Shown here: one piece after another, positions 44,625-53,072 of the stretch
Layout of the letters: each line of letters starts with the position of its first letter
How positions within the stretch are numbered: the first letter of the stretch is position 1
Source of the DNA: Collinsella sp.
Lineage (GTDB): Bacteria; Actinomycetota; Coriobacteriia; Coriobacteriales; Coriobacteriaceae
Direction: 5' to 3'
DNA: 64,000 bases
Assembly: GCA_019419505.1 (NCBI GenBank)
Contig: DXZS01000024.1
Span: forward strand, 100,434 to 164,433
Notes under the pieces: generated by a model
The model's database searches: none
What the model was told of the DNA's origin: nothing
What the model saw: the letters and a program-made list of their open reading frames with translations, nothing else
Program-made: the position numbers and the translations under genes

Positions 44625-46501
44625 CTGTCGCCACCCTCCTTGCGCTCGATCGTCAGGGTATTATCATTTGCCTTGAGCAGATACAGATCGCCCGTAAGGT
44701 GCGTCAGTTCGCCACCCGTCACCGCACCCGGCTCGCCATTATTGGCGCGGAACATGAGCCACGCCTCGTCGTGGAAATTGCCCAGGCTGAGCGTCCAGGC
44801 ATCCGCACCGGTATCCACGCTCACCGTAACCGACGAAAAGCGCTGAATGGCACCGGAGCACTCCGACGCCGTCTGGCGGCGCAGGTCGGGCGCAGACTTG
44901 GTAAGCCAGTCCAGGTAGTCGGTCAGGCCGCCCTTGTAGACTTCCCAGCCCTCCTTGGCGCCGCGATCGGGATCGAGCAGGTCGTCCGGGTGCATAAAGT
45001 GCGTACTCACGTAGTGCATGTTGAGCTCGGACACGGCAGCCAGGCGCATATAGGAATCGTCGACCATGCCGCCCGAGACAATACGCGGCTGCTCCACAAT
45101 ACCATCGCTCGCCACGCCAAACTCCTGCACGTACGGCAGGTCGGTACCGTCCTCAAAATACGTACTGGCAATAGTCTTAATGCGCGGAACATCGGTGCCG
45201 ATAAGCTGGCGCGCGCGGGCCGAAAGGATATTCGACGGTGGCACGTAGACCGAGCCGTGCGCGTTGGGCAGCACCTCGTCCTGGAAGGCTATAAGCTCGT
45301 TGAGCGAAGCGACGAGCGTTTCCTTGTTCTTCCAGGTCTTGTAGTCATACAGCGTGCCATAGTCGGTATCCCAGAGCGCCAGAGGCTGATGGTTGTAGCC
45401 GTGAAAGCCCAGCTCTCCGCCCATCTGCAGCAGCATGCCGCCAAAATAGCGGAACTGCGTGGTATCGGCCTGGCGCGCGGGCTCGGTCTGGTTGACCGCG
45501 TCCTCGTAGTTTTCGATCATCACGCCGGTATAGCGAATGCCGTATTTTTGCGCAAGCTTTTGCAGATCGGGCCACCAGACCTTGGTGTAAAAATCCGCAA
45601 TGGAAAGGCCGTAGTCACGCTTGATATAAGTACCATCGCCCGAGGGCACGGGGCTAGGAAAGTCGTCCAAATAGAACACGGCGCTGTTGATGACCGGATA
45701 GGCCGAGGCATCACCCAGCAAGCTTATGGCCGAAGCATAGAACCCACGCATGACCTTGTCGTAGATACCAATGTTGCAAACCACGGTGTGACCACTGCCG
45801 CAATCGTTAGACCAAATGAGCGGCGTGCCCGCGTCACCGGTCTTTGCCCATACGTGCGCCGTTTCGCGCAATGAAACCGAAAGCGAAGAATCGAAGGGAT
45901 CCGAGAACTCGTAGCGCTCTCCTCCGCCCAACATAAAGTCATCGCTCGGCACAATGCTTTCGGCTTTCGCATAGTCATATCCGGCCGATTCGATCCCAAG
46001 CTTGGAAGCAATAGCCTGCAGGCAGTTCGAGTTATCTGGCGTCATGCCCAGCATGAGTGAGCCGCCCACACTCACCCAACTCATCAGATCGGTCAGATGC
46101 GTACCCAGTCCGTCAAGCGAGGGCATAAGCACAATCACGCGATCAAACGACGTGAGCGATGGGATCGCGTCCGCACCGTCGGTGGCAATATCAACATCGC
46201 GATGGGCGATCTTCATGTCGAGCAGGATCTGGTCGAACTGTTCCTTTACGTCCTCGACGCCAGCTTGATCGGAATCGGTAATGACCAGGCACGTGGGCTT
46301 TTGGCCAAAGATTGCCGAGGAGGCCGGCACCGCATCGTTGGCGGCCAGCATCCCCAGCTTATGCTGGCCCGCACTGTACTGCACGCCGGCACGCTCCACC
46401 AGCAGCACAGCGGCCATGACAATAAAGACCGCCCACACCACGAGGAGTCCCATCCAACGAAAGCGCCCTGCACGGTCGCGGATATGTTGCGCCACGCTCA
46501 T
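44621..46501 (-). CDS. PelA-like DUF2194 polysaccharide deacetylase domain protein
   Basis: The 626-residue protein has an N-terminal membrane anchor (GLLVVWAVFIVMAAVLLVERAG) and an extracytoplasmic region matching DUF2194. This has a Rossmann-like part (DRVIVLMPSLDGLGTHLTDLMSW), then a deacetylase-like barrel with AVFYLDDFPSPVP, ELGFHGYNHQPLALWD and MHYVSTHFMHPDD; the Asp and His residues are candidate metal ligands. Gram-positive Pel clusters encode PelA as a membrane-bound deacetylase without the hydrolase domain, which fits here. The ATG overlaps the stop of the PelE-like gene and follows GGGGAGGAGG. Confidence 0.85.
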   Translation of the reverse strand: MSVAQHIRDRAGRFRWMGLLVVWAVFIVMAAVLLVERAGVQYSAGQHKLGMLAANDAVPASSAIFGQKPTCLVITDSDQAGVEDVKEQFDQILLDMKIAHRDVDIATDGADAIPSLTSFDRVIVLMPSLDGLGTHLTDLMSWVSVGGSLMLGMTPDNSNCLQAIASKLGIESAGYDYAKAESIVPSDDFMLGGGERYEFSDPFDSSLSVSLRETAHVWAKTGDAGTPLIWSNDCGSGHTVVCNIGIYDKVMRGFYASAISLLGDASAYPVINSAVFYLDDFPSPVPSGDGTYIKRDYGLSIADFYTKVWWPDLQKLAQKYGIRYTGVMIENYEDAVNQTEPARQADTTQFRYFGGMLLQMGGELGFHGYNHQPLALWDTDYGTLYDYKTWKNKETLVASLNELIAFQDEVLPNAHGSVYVPPSNILSARARQLIGTDVPRIKTIASTYFEDGTDLPYVQEFGVASDGIVEQPRIVSGGMVDDSYMRLAAVSELNMHYVSTHFMHPDDLLDPDRGAKEGWEVYKGGLTDYLDWLTKSAPDLRRQTASECSGAIQRFSSVTVSVDTGADAWTLSLGNFHDEAWLMFRANNGEPGAVTGGELTHLTGDLYLLKANDNTLTIERKEGGDR

Positions 46502-47403
46502 CTGGCCTCCTCCCCGTCGCGCCAAAACGCCAACTTTTCGCGGTTGTCGGCGCTCAAATACACATGTTGCTTGTCAATCGCATCGATCACACGGTGGACC
46601 TCGTCACCGTCGCGGCGCATCACGGCCAGGCGCAGGCAAAGCATCCAAACCTCCTGCTCCTCGGGCACGTCTATCACCAGCTGGTCGGTCACGGCCTGCG
46701 CCTCGTCGATCTGTCCGACATCGGCCAGCGCCGTCGCGTATCGAATGCGCAGCTCAAGGGTATCCTCGCGCTCGCAGCGACGCGCAAGCAGGCGCGCGTA
46801 CTGTTGGCGCTGAATCTGAGCCACGCGCCCCTCAGCCAAGCCCGAGCACAAGTATTCACCAAGAAAATCGCAGTATTCGTTGAGGTTTTGAGCGCTCGGG
46901 TCCGTCTTAAAGGCACGCTCCAGCTGCTGCAGTTTAAGGTCGGACTCCTTGGAGATCTGCGCCACCGCCGTCGCGGCATAGTGCGCCACCTCAACGTCGT
47001 CGTTAAGCTTAGCCGCCTGCAGCTGCGCCAGGTACGCGTCGGGCTCCTCGGTGAGCATGGAGAGCATTAGGCGGCGCCGGTATGCCGGGTCGTTGACGAT
47101 GAGTGCCTCCTCGAGCGGCACTACGCCTGAATCGTCCTCACCACTCGGTACCGACATACTGCGATGCAGGTCATCGTTGAAGCGCAGCGACTCCAGCGCA
47201 GACCCTTTCAGCCCCTCGCCAAACACCGCGCTGCACACCGATAGCAAAACCACCAGCAACGGGCCCCACAGCGGCACCAGCACTATCACAGCCAGCATGT
47301 GCCCGCGCACCGGCAGCAGGCCCAGTTTCATGAGCGTCCACAGCATCAGGCAAACCAGCGCATGAATCAGCAGCAAGACGGCAGCAACGACAAGCGAGAT
47401 CAA
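46498..47403 (-). CDS. PelE-like membrane protein with helical repeats
   Basis: The 301-residue protein has two N-terminal membrane helices (LVVAAVLLLIHALVCLMLWTL and MLAVIVLVPLWGPLLVVLLSV), then a soluble region of short TPR-like helix pairs (AYLAQLQAAKLNDDVEVAHYAATAVAQI, LELRIRYATALADVGQIDEAQAV). This layout and its place between pelD and the pelA/F genes match PelE, which links PelD to PelF at the inner membrane. The start is TTG, sharing TTGA with the pelD stop. Confidence 0.75.
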   Translation of the reverse strand: MISLVVAAVLLLIHALVCLMLWTLMKLGLLPVRGHMLAVIVLVPLWGPLLVVLLSVCSAVFGEGLKGSALESLRFNDDLHRSMSVPSGEDDSGVVPLEEALIVNDPAYRRRLMLSMLTEEPDAYLAQLQAAKLNDDVEVAHYAATAVAQISKESDLKLQQLERAFKTDPSAQNLNEYCDFLGEYLCSGLAEGRVAQIQRQQYARLLARRCEREDTLELRIRYATALADVGQIDEAQAVTDQLVIDVPEEQEVWMLCLRLAVMRRDGDEVHRVIDAIDKQHVYLSADNREKLAFWRDGEEAR

Positions 47404-49537
47404 GCGGCACCCCCCTCACCGTCACCGGTGTAAGAGATGTGCTGCAGCAGCTCCACGATGTCCTCGCCGTCGACGGGCTCCACCGCAATCTGCTTTGCGC
47501 TCAGGCGCTCGCGGATAATGGGCAGATCGCATGCCTTTGCCTGGCGCATAAGCAGGTAGAGCACGTCGCCGTCGACCAAGCCCGCCGCGTCGCTCTCGCG
47601 GATTGCCGACCCAATTGCGCCCACCAGCTCGCCGACAGGCTCCATGCCCGGTACCACGCGCAGGAGCAAAAACTCCCCATCTTGCTATCTGCCAGCGCCT
47701 GCTCCGCCGCGAGCTCTTGGCCAAAGGCAGCCTGCTTGAGCACGCAAGTGCCGTCAACACAGCGTTTATCCTGCGCCACCGCCTCATAGTCAAAGGCACG
47801 GCCCAGCGCGCTTTCGACCAACCCGCACAAGATGCGGAACAGGTTTTGATAATAGAGGGTCATTTGGTTTTCGGCCGCACTACGCACAAAGATCAACACA
47901 GCGGGTGCCCCGTCGCGCTCGATCGTGTATCCAAACATGGGAAGCCCCGGCGTCAGCTCGCGGTTCACCCACAGGTTCGAACGACCCCCGTCGCCCAAAA
48001 GAGGTGCAAGCTGCTCAAGCGTGAGCGAGCGCGCGGCATCTTCGGCAATCGCGGGACTTGCTGCCACCAGGCGCGCAAATGCCCCGCCCGAAACATGGTA
48101 GATCGCCACCGAATCGTTCTCGAGGATCTCGCCCAAAAGCTCGCAGCACTTGCGATAGATGTCGCGTGGGTTGAATACGTCGAGCTCCTGCGTCACGGCA
48201 AAGATCTTGCCAAAGCTGTCGTGGCGACCCACGATCTGGCGCCTGTACGCGCGCTTGTCCTCGATCGCGTCGTGGTAGAGCTGCGTAAGGAACGTATTGC
48301 GGTTGCGCACGAGCTCGTTTTGATCGCGCTCCGCCCTAATGGCTTCGCTGTTGCGCAGCTGCACATAGCCGCACACGGCACCCACAACAAAGTACGCAAT
48401 AAACGGCAGCCAGTTAGACGGCTCGTAAAAGAGACCCTGGAAGGTATAGCCATACTGGGTAAAGTAGCTCGCGGCCAAACCCACCGACGCCAGCAGCGCC
48501 GCAACCAGGCCAAAGTCCAAGCCATACAGCGTGCCGATCAACACCACGAAGAGCAGGCGATAATCGAGCACGTTGAGCTGGGCCGATTGGGAGAACAGGT
48601 GCTCCAGCACCTCGAAAAGGACCCAGGCGGCTGCCGTCTCCAGACATTTAATAGGCAGCGCGCGCATTTGGATGCGGTCGATGGCGGCACGCAAGGGGTT
48701 GACCTTCTTCGCGCGACCGGCATCCCAACGAGCCTGAATGGTCGAAAGATCGCGCATCAGGTCGTAGCGCTGAAACCAACCATAACGAACGCGAACGATG
48801 TCGCTGACGGGCATGGCGTAGCCAGCAGAATCGCCATAGGCAACCGAGAGCCCTAGGAACAGCGCCTTGAGAGCCTCGCCCACCTCACCCGCCGTGTGAT
48901 GGAAGGTATCGGCAATATCGAGCGTCTCAAAGTTACCATCCCAGCTATCGAAGATACGGCGTACCAGCACCGCAAGCTCCTCGGCACACAGCAGGGGAAA
49001 CGCCGCATCCTGCGCGCCCTGCAGAGCAACCGATCCGGTTGAGCACGCGTCGAACAGCGGCACCAAAAACGGGTCCTCCAGCGCGGCAGACGCGGTATAC
49101 AGGAACGGCACGCGCAGGATCTTGGCCTGAACGCCCTCGCGAGCAGCGTAGTAGCGGCACAGGTCGTTGGCTGCGTGCGCGATAATGCCCTTGCCCGTTC
49201 GCCCCGCGGCATCGGCGGCGCCCTCGGCACCCGCGGGTCCCGCTACATACAGCAGTTGGACCCGGCGACCCGCGCACGCACGAAAGACCGTGCGCAGCAG
49301 CTCGATATCGCCCACGGAGTCGGTATGCGGGGTAAGGTAATTAGACAGGTAGACCACGCGGTCGAACTCGTAGGCCTGCTCCAAGTGCTGGAGGAGCTCT
49401 TTCCACGAAGCATGAGGCGACGACTCATCGCGGCGCGCTTCCGCAGCGGCGACGACCTTAACGTGGTCCCCGGGGAACGCCTTGGCGCAAAAGTCATCGT
49501 CAACATATGCGGTGTTGCCAACAACCAGCACCTCCAT
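47400..49537 (-). pseudogene. pelD: PelD-like c-di-GMP receptor with N-terminal epimerase-like domain, frameshifted
   Basis: The frame from 49537 gives a degenerate NAD-epimerase-like domain (first ~220 residues, no clear GxxGxxG or YxxxK), about four membrane helices (NVLDYRLLFVVLIGTLYGLDFG, WLPFIAYFVVGAVCGYVQL) and a GAF domain with LDVFNPRDIYRKCCELLGEILENDS. It then runs out of frame at a five-T tract (47668-47672) and stops at 47501. The correct C-terminus continues in the next frame to 47400: LLLRVVPGMEPV, then IRESDAAGLVDGDVLYLLM, a degenerate GGDEF whose RxxD (RESD) matches the c-di-GMP I-site. One extra T would restore a ~710-residue protein. First gene of the operon; a TTGACA hexamer lies at 49600-49595. 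Confidence 0.85.
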
Positions 49538-49882
49538 AGCGCACCCCTCCCCTAAAATCCACTTTAGTCATAGTCAAACATGCGTATTTTACGCTGTCAA
49601 CGCGAGCTGGGGCGCCTTTAAGGCTGTTTTAAGAACTTTTTTAGGGGATGTGGGGACATCGAGAGTGCTAAATGAGCACCCAATCCAGAAGTGCGGTGAA
49701 AAACCGAGATCTGTCAAACAGGCCCCTGTTTTGAGCATCCGCGACCTGCAGTTTTGTTGGCAAAAATCGGTGTGCGCTCGGCGAGTTTCGATTTTCCCCG
49801 CACTTCTCCTACGCACCGGACTCGCAATAGCGCAGTACAATCCGCCAATCGCACTAACCGGAAAGCCAATCCAGCGACTCGC
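49538..49882. other. Intergenic region between the Pel operon and the RloB gene
   Basis: No credible gene is present. The region holds the pelD Shine-Dalgarno (GGGGAGGGG), a TTGACA at 49600-49595 on the minus strand with no good -10 at the usual distance, and the inverted repeat at 49688-49806. Confidence 0.6.
49688..49806. repeat. 119-bp imperfect inverted-repeat element
   Basis: GAAGTGCGG (49688-49696) and CCGCACTTC (49798-49806) are the ends. Pairing continues inward past one mismatch through GAAAA/TTTTC, and the interior contains TCAAACAGG near CCTGTTTTGA. The element has no gene and resembles a small non-autonomous or REP-type repeat. It is exactly as long as the palindrome before leuS but unrelated in sequence. 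Confidence 0.5.
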
Positions 49883-50551
49883 CTAGCCAACCAGATACGG
49901 CCCGATTACATCGAAAATTTCGCCCACCTTAGTTGCAGGGTTTTGCGCAGATGGCTTAATGTTACCCAGTTCCCTATGGTACGCGACGAGGCGCCCAGCA
50001 CGCTGCAATGCTTCGCCTCGCCTATCATCCACTGCCCCAAACATCCCGTCCAGGTTCTTGCGGTACTCGATGCCCAAGTTCTTCGACATCTCCTGCGCGA
50101 GGGCATGCTGGCAGTCGGACGCGGACATATGCGCGGTCGTGTAGCGAAAGTGCAAAAGCGGCCACAGCTCGAAGCAGGGGTTCGACCACAACGCATGGAA
50201 GGTCCTCGAACCATCGGAGAGCTCGTCACATTTGCGCTTCATCGCATCAAAGTCGGACGCAGGAAAGTCATCCTTGTCATACACGAGCCACACGTGATCG
50301 AACGTCTCGGGCGCATAGCGACAGTGTTCGACGGCGAAGTCAAGCAGGTCAAGCGTGTGTCTGCCGGTCCCCTTAACGACAATGGCAACCTTGCGCTCGT
50401 TCGCCGCGCCCAACGCCGCACGCACGCCCTCAAAGTAGCGAGGCTCGGTCTCCTTGCCCTCGCTCACTACAAGATGACGCGTCATCTGAACCATGCGCGA
50501 GCGGCCCTCTCGCTTGCCGCTACGCCAGCCCTTCGACTTCTTCGCCACCAT
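49883..50551 (-). CDS. rloB: RloB-domain protein (AbiLii-like)
   Basis: The 222-residue protein starts with a basic stretch (MVAKKSKGWRSGKREGRSR), then the RloB core: HLVVSEGKETEPRYFEGVR, TLDLLDFAVEH, FDHVWLVYDKDDFPA and FHALWSNPCFELWPLLHF. RloB folds like TOPRIM/nuclease domains and is paired with an RloA/AAA15 ATPase in phage-resistance modules such as AbiL; here the ATPase gene ends one base upstream. The ATG at 50551 follows GAGGAG. The nuclease role is inference. Confidence 0.88.
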   Translation of the reverse strand: MVAKKSKGWRSGKREGRSRMVQMTRHLVVSEGKETEPRYFEGVRAALGAANERKVAIVVKGTGRHTLDLLDFAVEHCRYAPETFDHVWLVYDKDDFPASDFDAMKRKCDELSDGSRTFHALWSNPCFELWPLLHFRYTTAHMSASDCQHALAQEMSKNLGIEYRKNLDGMFGAVDDRRGEALQRAGRLVAYHRELGNIKPSAQNPATKVGEIFDVIGPYLVG

Positions 50552-50552
50552 G

Positions 50553-51770
50553 CTAATCCCACTCCTCGATGCGGGTGAGGTACGGATCGGCACCGTAGCG
50601 ACCGGACAGGTATTGCTTGTCGAAAGCCGCGTTCTTGCTTACCAGATTACCGTTTGCCTCGTGGATATCGGCGAGAGACCACAGTTGGCTCGCCTCCCCC
50701 TCGCCGCGTGCAGCGAACCATATCTCGTCACGGCGGAAGACATCGTTTCGCATGGTTGACACATCCTGGGACGAGAAGATGAGCTGCGCGCCACTCTTGT
50801 TGACCTCAGGATCCTTAAACAGCAGAATCACATAGCGAAGAAGCTTCGGGTGCAGTTTGGCGTCGAGCTCGTCTACCACAACGGTGCCACCACGCTCAAG
50901 CGCTGTCATCAGATACGCAGCCAACCCCATGAGCTTCTGGGTACCGGCAGATTCCTCGGATAAACGCAGCTCGTACGCCTTGCCGCTCACCTTGTGCCTC
51001 ACGAAGACGCGCTGGCCGCGCCACTCCGGCGCCCTCTCCACTCTGAAGCCATCAATACGCACATCAACGGCGCGCAAAAAACGCGTGACCTCGCGCGAGT
51101 CGCCCTCGTCGAGCATTTGCTCGAGCATCCGCTCCAGGTAGGAACTGTTGTAGTTGAGAAACACGGCGTCGAGAAACCAGCTGGCCGCCTCCTGGACCAC
51201 CGGCGCATCGAAGTTGATGCAAAGGAACGATAGGTACGGCAGGCTCGGGTTGAACCTCGCAGCCGTCACAAGCTTACGCAGTGTGGGGCCGAGTTCAACC
51301 TTTGTATCCTCGCGCTCGAACAGCATCGCCGTACGCGACGCTCCCAATTTACGCCGCCACAGCCCTTCGGACATGATCTCATCGGCGTGTACAGACAGAA
51401 CATAGCGGTACTCATGCTCACCCGCGCGGTAATAGAGCTCGAACTCGGTGGGCTCGGCAGCAGACACGTCATCGAACTCAAACGCCGAACAACGGGCTAT
51501 CAAGGGGAGATCACTCTCTGGTGCATCAGCGCTAGCAGACAGCAGTCTAATTGGTCTGGCCACCGCCGAACGAACGTAGTCAAGAGCCTCGAGCAGATTA
51601 GACTTGCCGCCAGCGTTGGGCCCGTACACCGCAGCCACCGGAAGGAAACTCTGCCCGTCGGAGCACTCGATGAGGGAACGCTCAAACTCCTTCATCGGCA
51701 TCGCCTGCATGGAAAGCTCAGCCTCGTCGCGATAGGACCGATAGTTCTTAAAGGTGAACTGACAAAGCAT
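50553..51770 (-). CDS. rloA: RloA-like AAA15 family ATPase (AbiLi-like)
   Basis: The 405-residue protein is an ABC/AAA15-type ATPase: MLCQFTFKNYRSYRDEAELS at the N-terminus, Walker A at residues 50-57 (GPNAGGKS), the signature-like LSEESAGTQKLMGLAAYL, and Walker B/D-loop VVVDELDAKLHPKLLRY. Such ATPases act with RloB in abortive-infection-type defence. Three more in-frame starts lie just upstream; I chose the one where homology begins, although its spacing to AAAGGA is long. A strong promoter lies about 55 bases upstream. Confidence 0.88.
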   Translation of the reverse strand: MLCQFTFKNYRSYRDEAELSMQAMPMKEFERSLIECSDGQSFLPVAAVYGPNAGGKSNLLEALDYVRSAVARPIRLLSASADAPESDLPLIARCSAFEFDDVSAAEPTEFELYYRAGEHEYRYVLSVHADEIMSEGLWRRKLGASRTAMLFEREDTKVELGPTLRKLVTAARFNPSLPYLSFLCINFDAPVVQEAASWFLDAVFLNYNSSYLERMLEQMLDEGDSREVTRFLRAVDVRIDGFRVERAPEWRGQRVFVRHKVSGKAYELRLSEESAGTQKLMGLAAYLMTALERGGTVVVDELDAKLHPKLLRYVILLFKDPEVNKSGAQLIFSSQDVSTMRNDVFRRDEIWFAARGEGEASQLWSLADIHEANGNLVSKNAAFDKQYLSGRYGADPYLTRIEEWD

Positions 51771-51824
51771 GGTACTCAACATTCCTTTCATTATTTTGAA
51801 AAGATATATCAGAGTTTTTCTTTG

Positions 51825-51852
51825 ATTATAGACTTTAAGTAGTCTAAATCAA
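51825..51852 (-). promoter_or_regulatory. Sigma-70 promoter of the rloAB operon
   Basis: The minus strand has TTGATT (51852-51847), a 16-base spacer, and TATAAT (51830-51825). Transcription should begin near 51818, about 48 bases before the chosen start. Confidence 0.8.
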
Positions 51853-52115
51853 GTGCTTGCCACACCAATGACAGCAGGCGCACGGTGCCAAACCGAGCAT
51901 ACTCGACCATCCCATTGTCGGAATGGCGTTTAGCTAGCACGTCACACATTACATGCATGAAAAAAGGGCAACACTCTCTAACAGAAGGCGTCACCCTTAA
52001 AGCTCCCAAAGAGCTTTTGTATATTGCTATATAGAATATGCAACCGATTCGAGAGTGGTTCAAAAAGCTAACCGAAACAACCGTCACGTGACCCCCACAG
52101 AGGGTCACCTAACAA
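51853..52115. other. Intergenic region between the retron RT and rloA, with two hairpins
   Basis: No credible gene is seen; a 99-residue open frame has no Shine-Dalgarno or protein-like composition. Two hairpins are present. GTGACCC/GGGTCAC (52088-52108) lies just past the RT stop. AAAGCTC/GAGCTTT (51999-52017) has T-runs on either side. Both are candidate retron terminators. Confidence 0.55.
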
Positions 52116-53072
52116 TTACCCATAGGCGAGCTCCACTAACGCTGGCATAACGCCTCCACTAGACACAGCCTTACCATAGCTCGCGTACTTAGCTAAAAGT
52201 GCATTGCAATACTCCGGTTCAACCTGTTTACAAAAGCTCAAGTGGCCTAAAACGCGATGGGCATGATTACGATCGCACTCGCGCATAAGCACCTGGTATA
52301 AAGAGCGCTTTAGCTCTGCTTTTCTTTGAGGCCCCAGTCGAAGGACGCCATCGCAGTCGAGATAGATGCCCGTGATTTTACGTAGGTGCCCTCGTCCAAA
52401 ACAACGAGTTTTGTCATTATTCAAATCAAAACCCTTTAGCCGTAGGCGGTCACCAACAAAAGTTGAAATCTCCGCAGAGTCTATCCATTCAGTTGATGAA
52501 ATGCAGATGTCGTCAGAGTATCGCGAGTAGACGAATCTTTCGCCTAGTCTAGCTGCAATCTCATGATCAAACGAAGCCATTATGCGATTGGCAATAAAGG
52601 GCGAACACGGAGAACCCGTTGCAAGAGAACCCCGATAACATGATAAAGCTACGAGAAGATCGACATCGTCTGCAGTAAGACGCGAGCGAGATTCAGCGTT
52701 TGTCGACCGATACGTTCCCCCTGAAAACAAATTCCTGACCATTTGCTGAGTGCAGGACTCAAAGAAATGGCAAATATCAAGCAGAAGAAAATGGCTGCTC
52801 TTAGCATGGAGCCCGGCATTACGGCAGACGCTTGAGCCCTTTTCGTAGGCTGTAGCGTAAGGAAGATCTATATCAAACTCAGTATTTATATAATCCGAAA
52901 TCCAACATTGGACGAGCTTCAAATCTGGCCGAGGCGCAACAATCTTTCTTCCACCGGCTAAAAAACTGTGGTACTTATCTGTCGTTGAGCTCGCAAGGTC
53001 CAGTAGCTGGCGATTTGTCATTCCAAGATCGAAGCAAATTCTATCCGCAATAGACACCGGCAACGCCTCCAT
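52116..53072 (-). CDS. Retron reverse transcriptase
   Basis: The 318-residue RT has all the retron signs: NAGLH (residues 85-89, the NAxxH motif), LLLDICHFFESC with Asp99, ATGSPCSPFIANRIM, the catalytic YSDD (185-188), and ITG (233-235), the VTG-type motif after the palm that recognises the msr. It primes from a 2'-OH of the msr RNA and makes the msDNA copy of msd. It overlaps the end of the effector gene by 32 bases, so the two are co-expressed. No maturase or endonuclease domain is present, which argues against a group II intron. Confidence 0.93.
   Translation of the reverse strand: MEALPVSIADRICFDLGMTNRQLLDLASSTTDKYHSFLAGGRKIVAPRPDLKLVQCWISDYINTEFDIDLPYATAYEKGSSVCRNAGLHAKSSHFLLLDICHFFESCTQQMVRNLFSGGTYRSTNAESRSRLTADDVDLLVALSCYRGSLATGSPCSPFIANRIMASFDHEIAARLGERFVYSRYSDDICISSTEWIDSAEISTFVGDRLRLKGFDLNNDKTRCFGRGHLRKITGIYLDCDGVLRLGPQRKAELKRSLYQVLMRECDRNHAHRVLGHLSFCKQVEPEYCNALLAKYASYGKAVSSGGVMPALVELAYG

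Noticed and set aside
47665..47680. Programmed -1 frameshift in pelD
   Set aside because: The tract is only five T and does not form a proper X-XXY-YYZ heptamer in the reading frame; no downstream stimulatory structure stands out. A mutation or sequence error is simpler.
49538..49690. c-di-GMP riboswitch before the Pel operon
   Set aside because: No GEMM-type tetraloop/receptor pattern was found in the ~150 bases upstream of pelD.
49482..49886. 134-residue plus-strand open frame between Pel and RloB
   Set aside because: It runs through the pelD start and the 119-bp inverted repeat and has no start signal or motif.
51809..52108. 99-residue minus-strand open frame downstream of the retron RT
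   Set aside because: No Shine-Dalgarno, no protein-like pattern, and it spans the hairpins expected at the end of the retron transcript.
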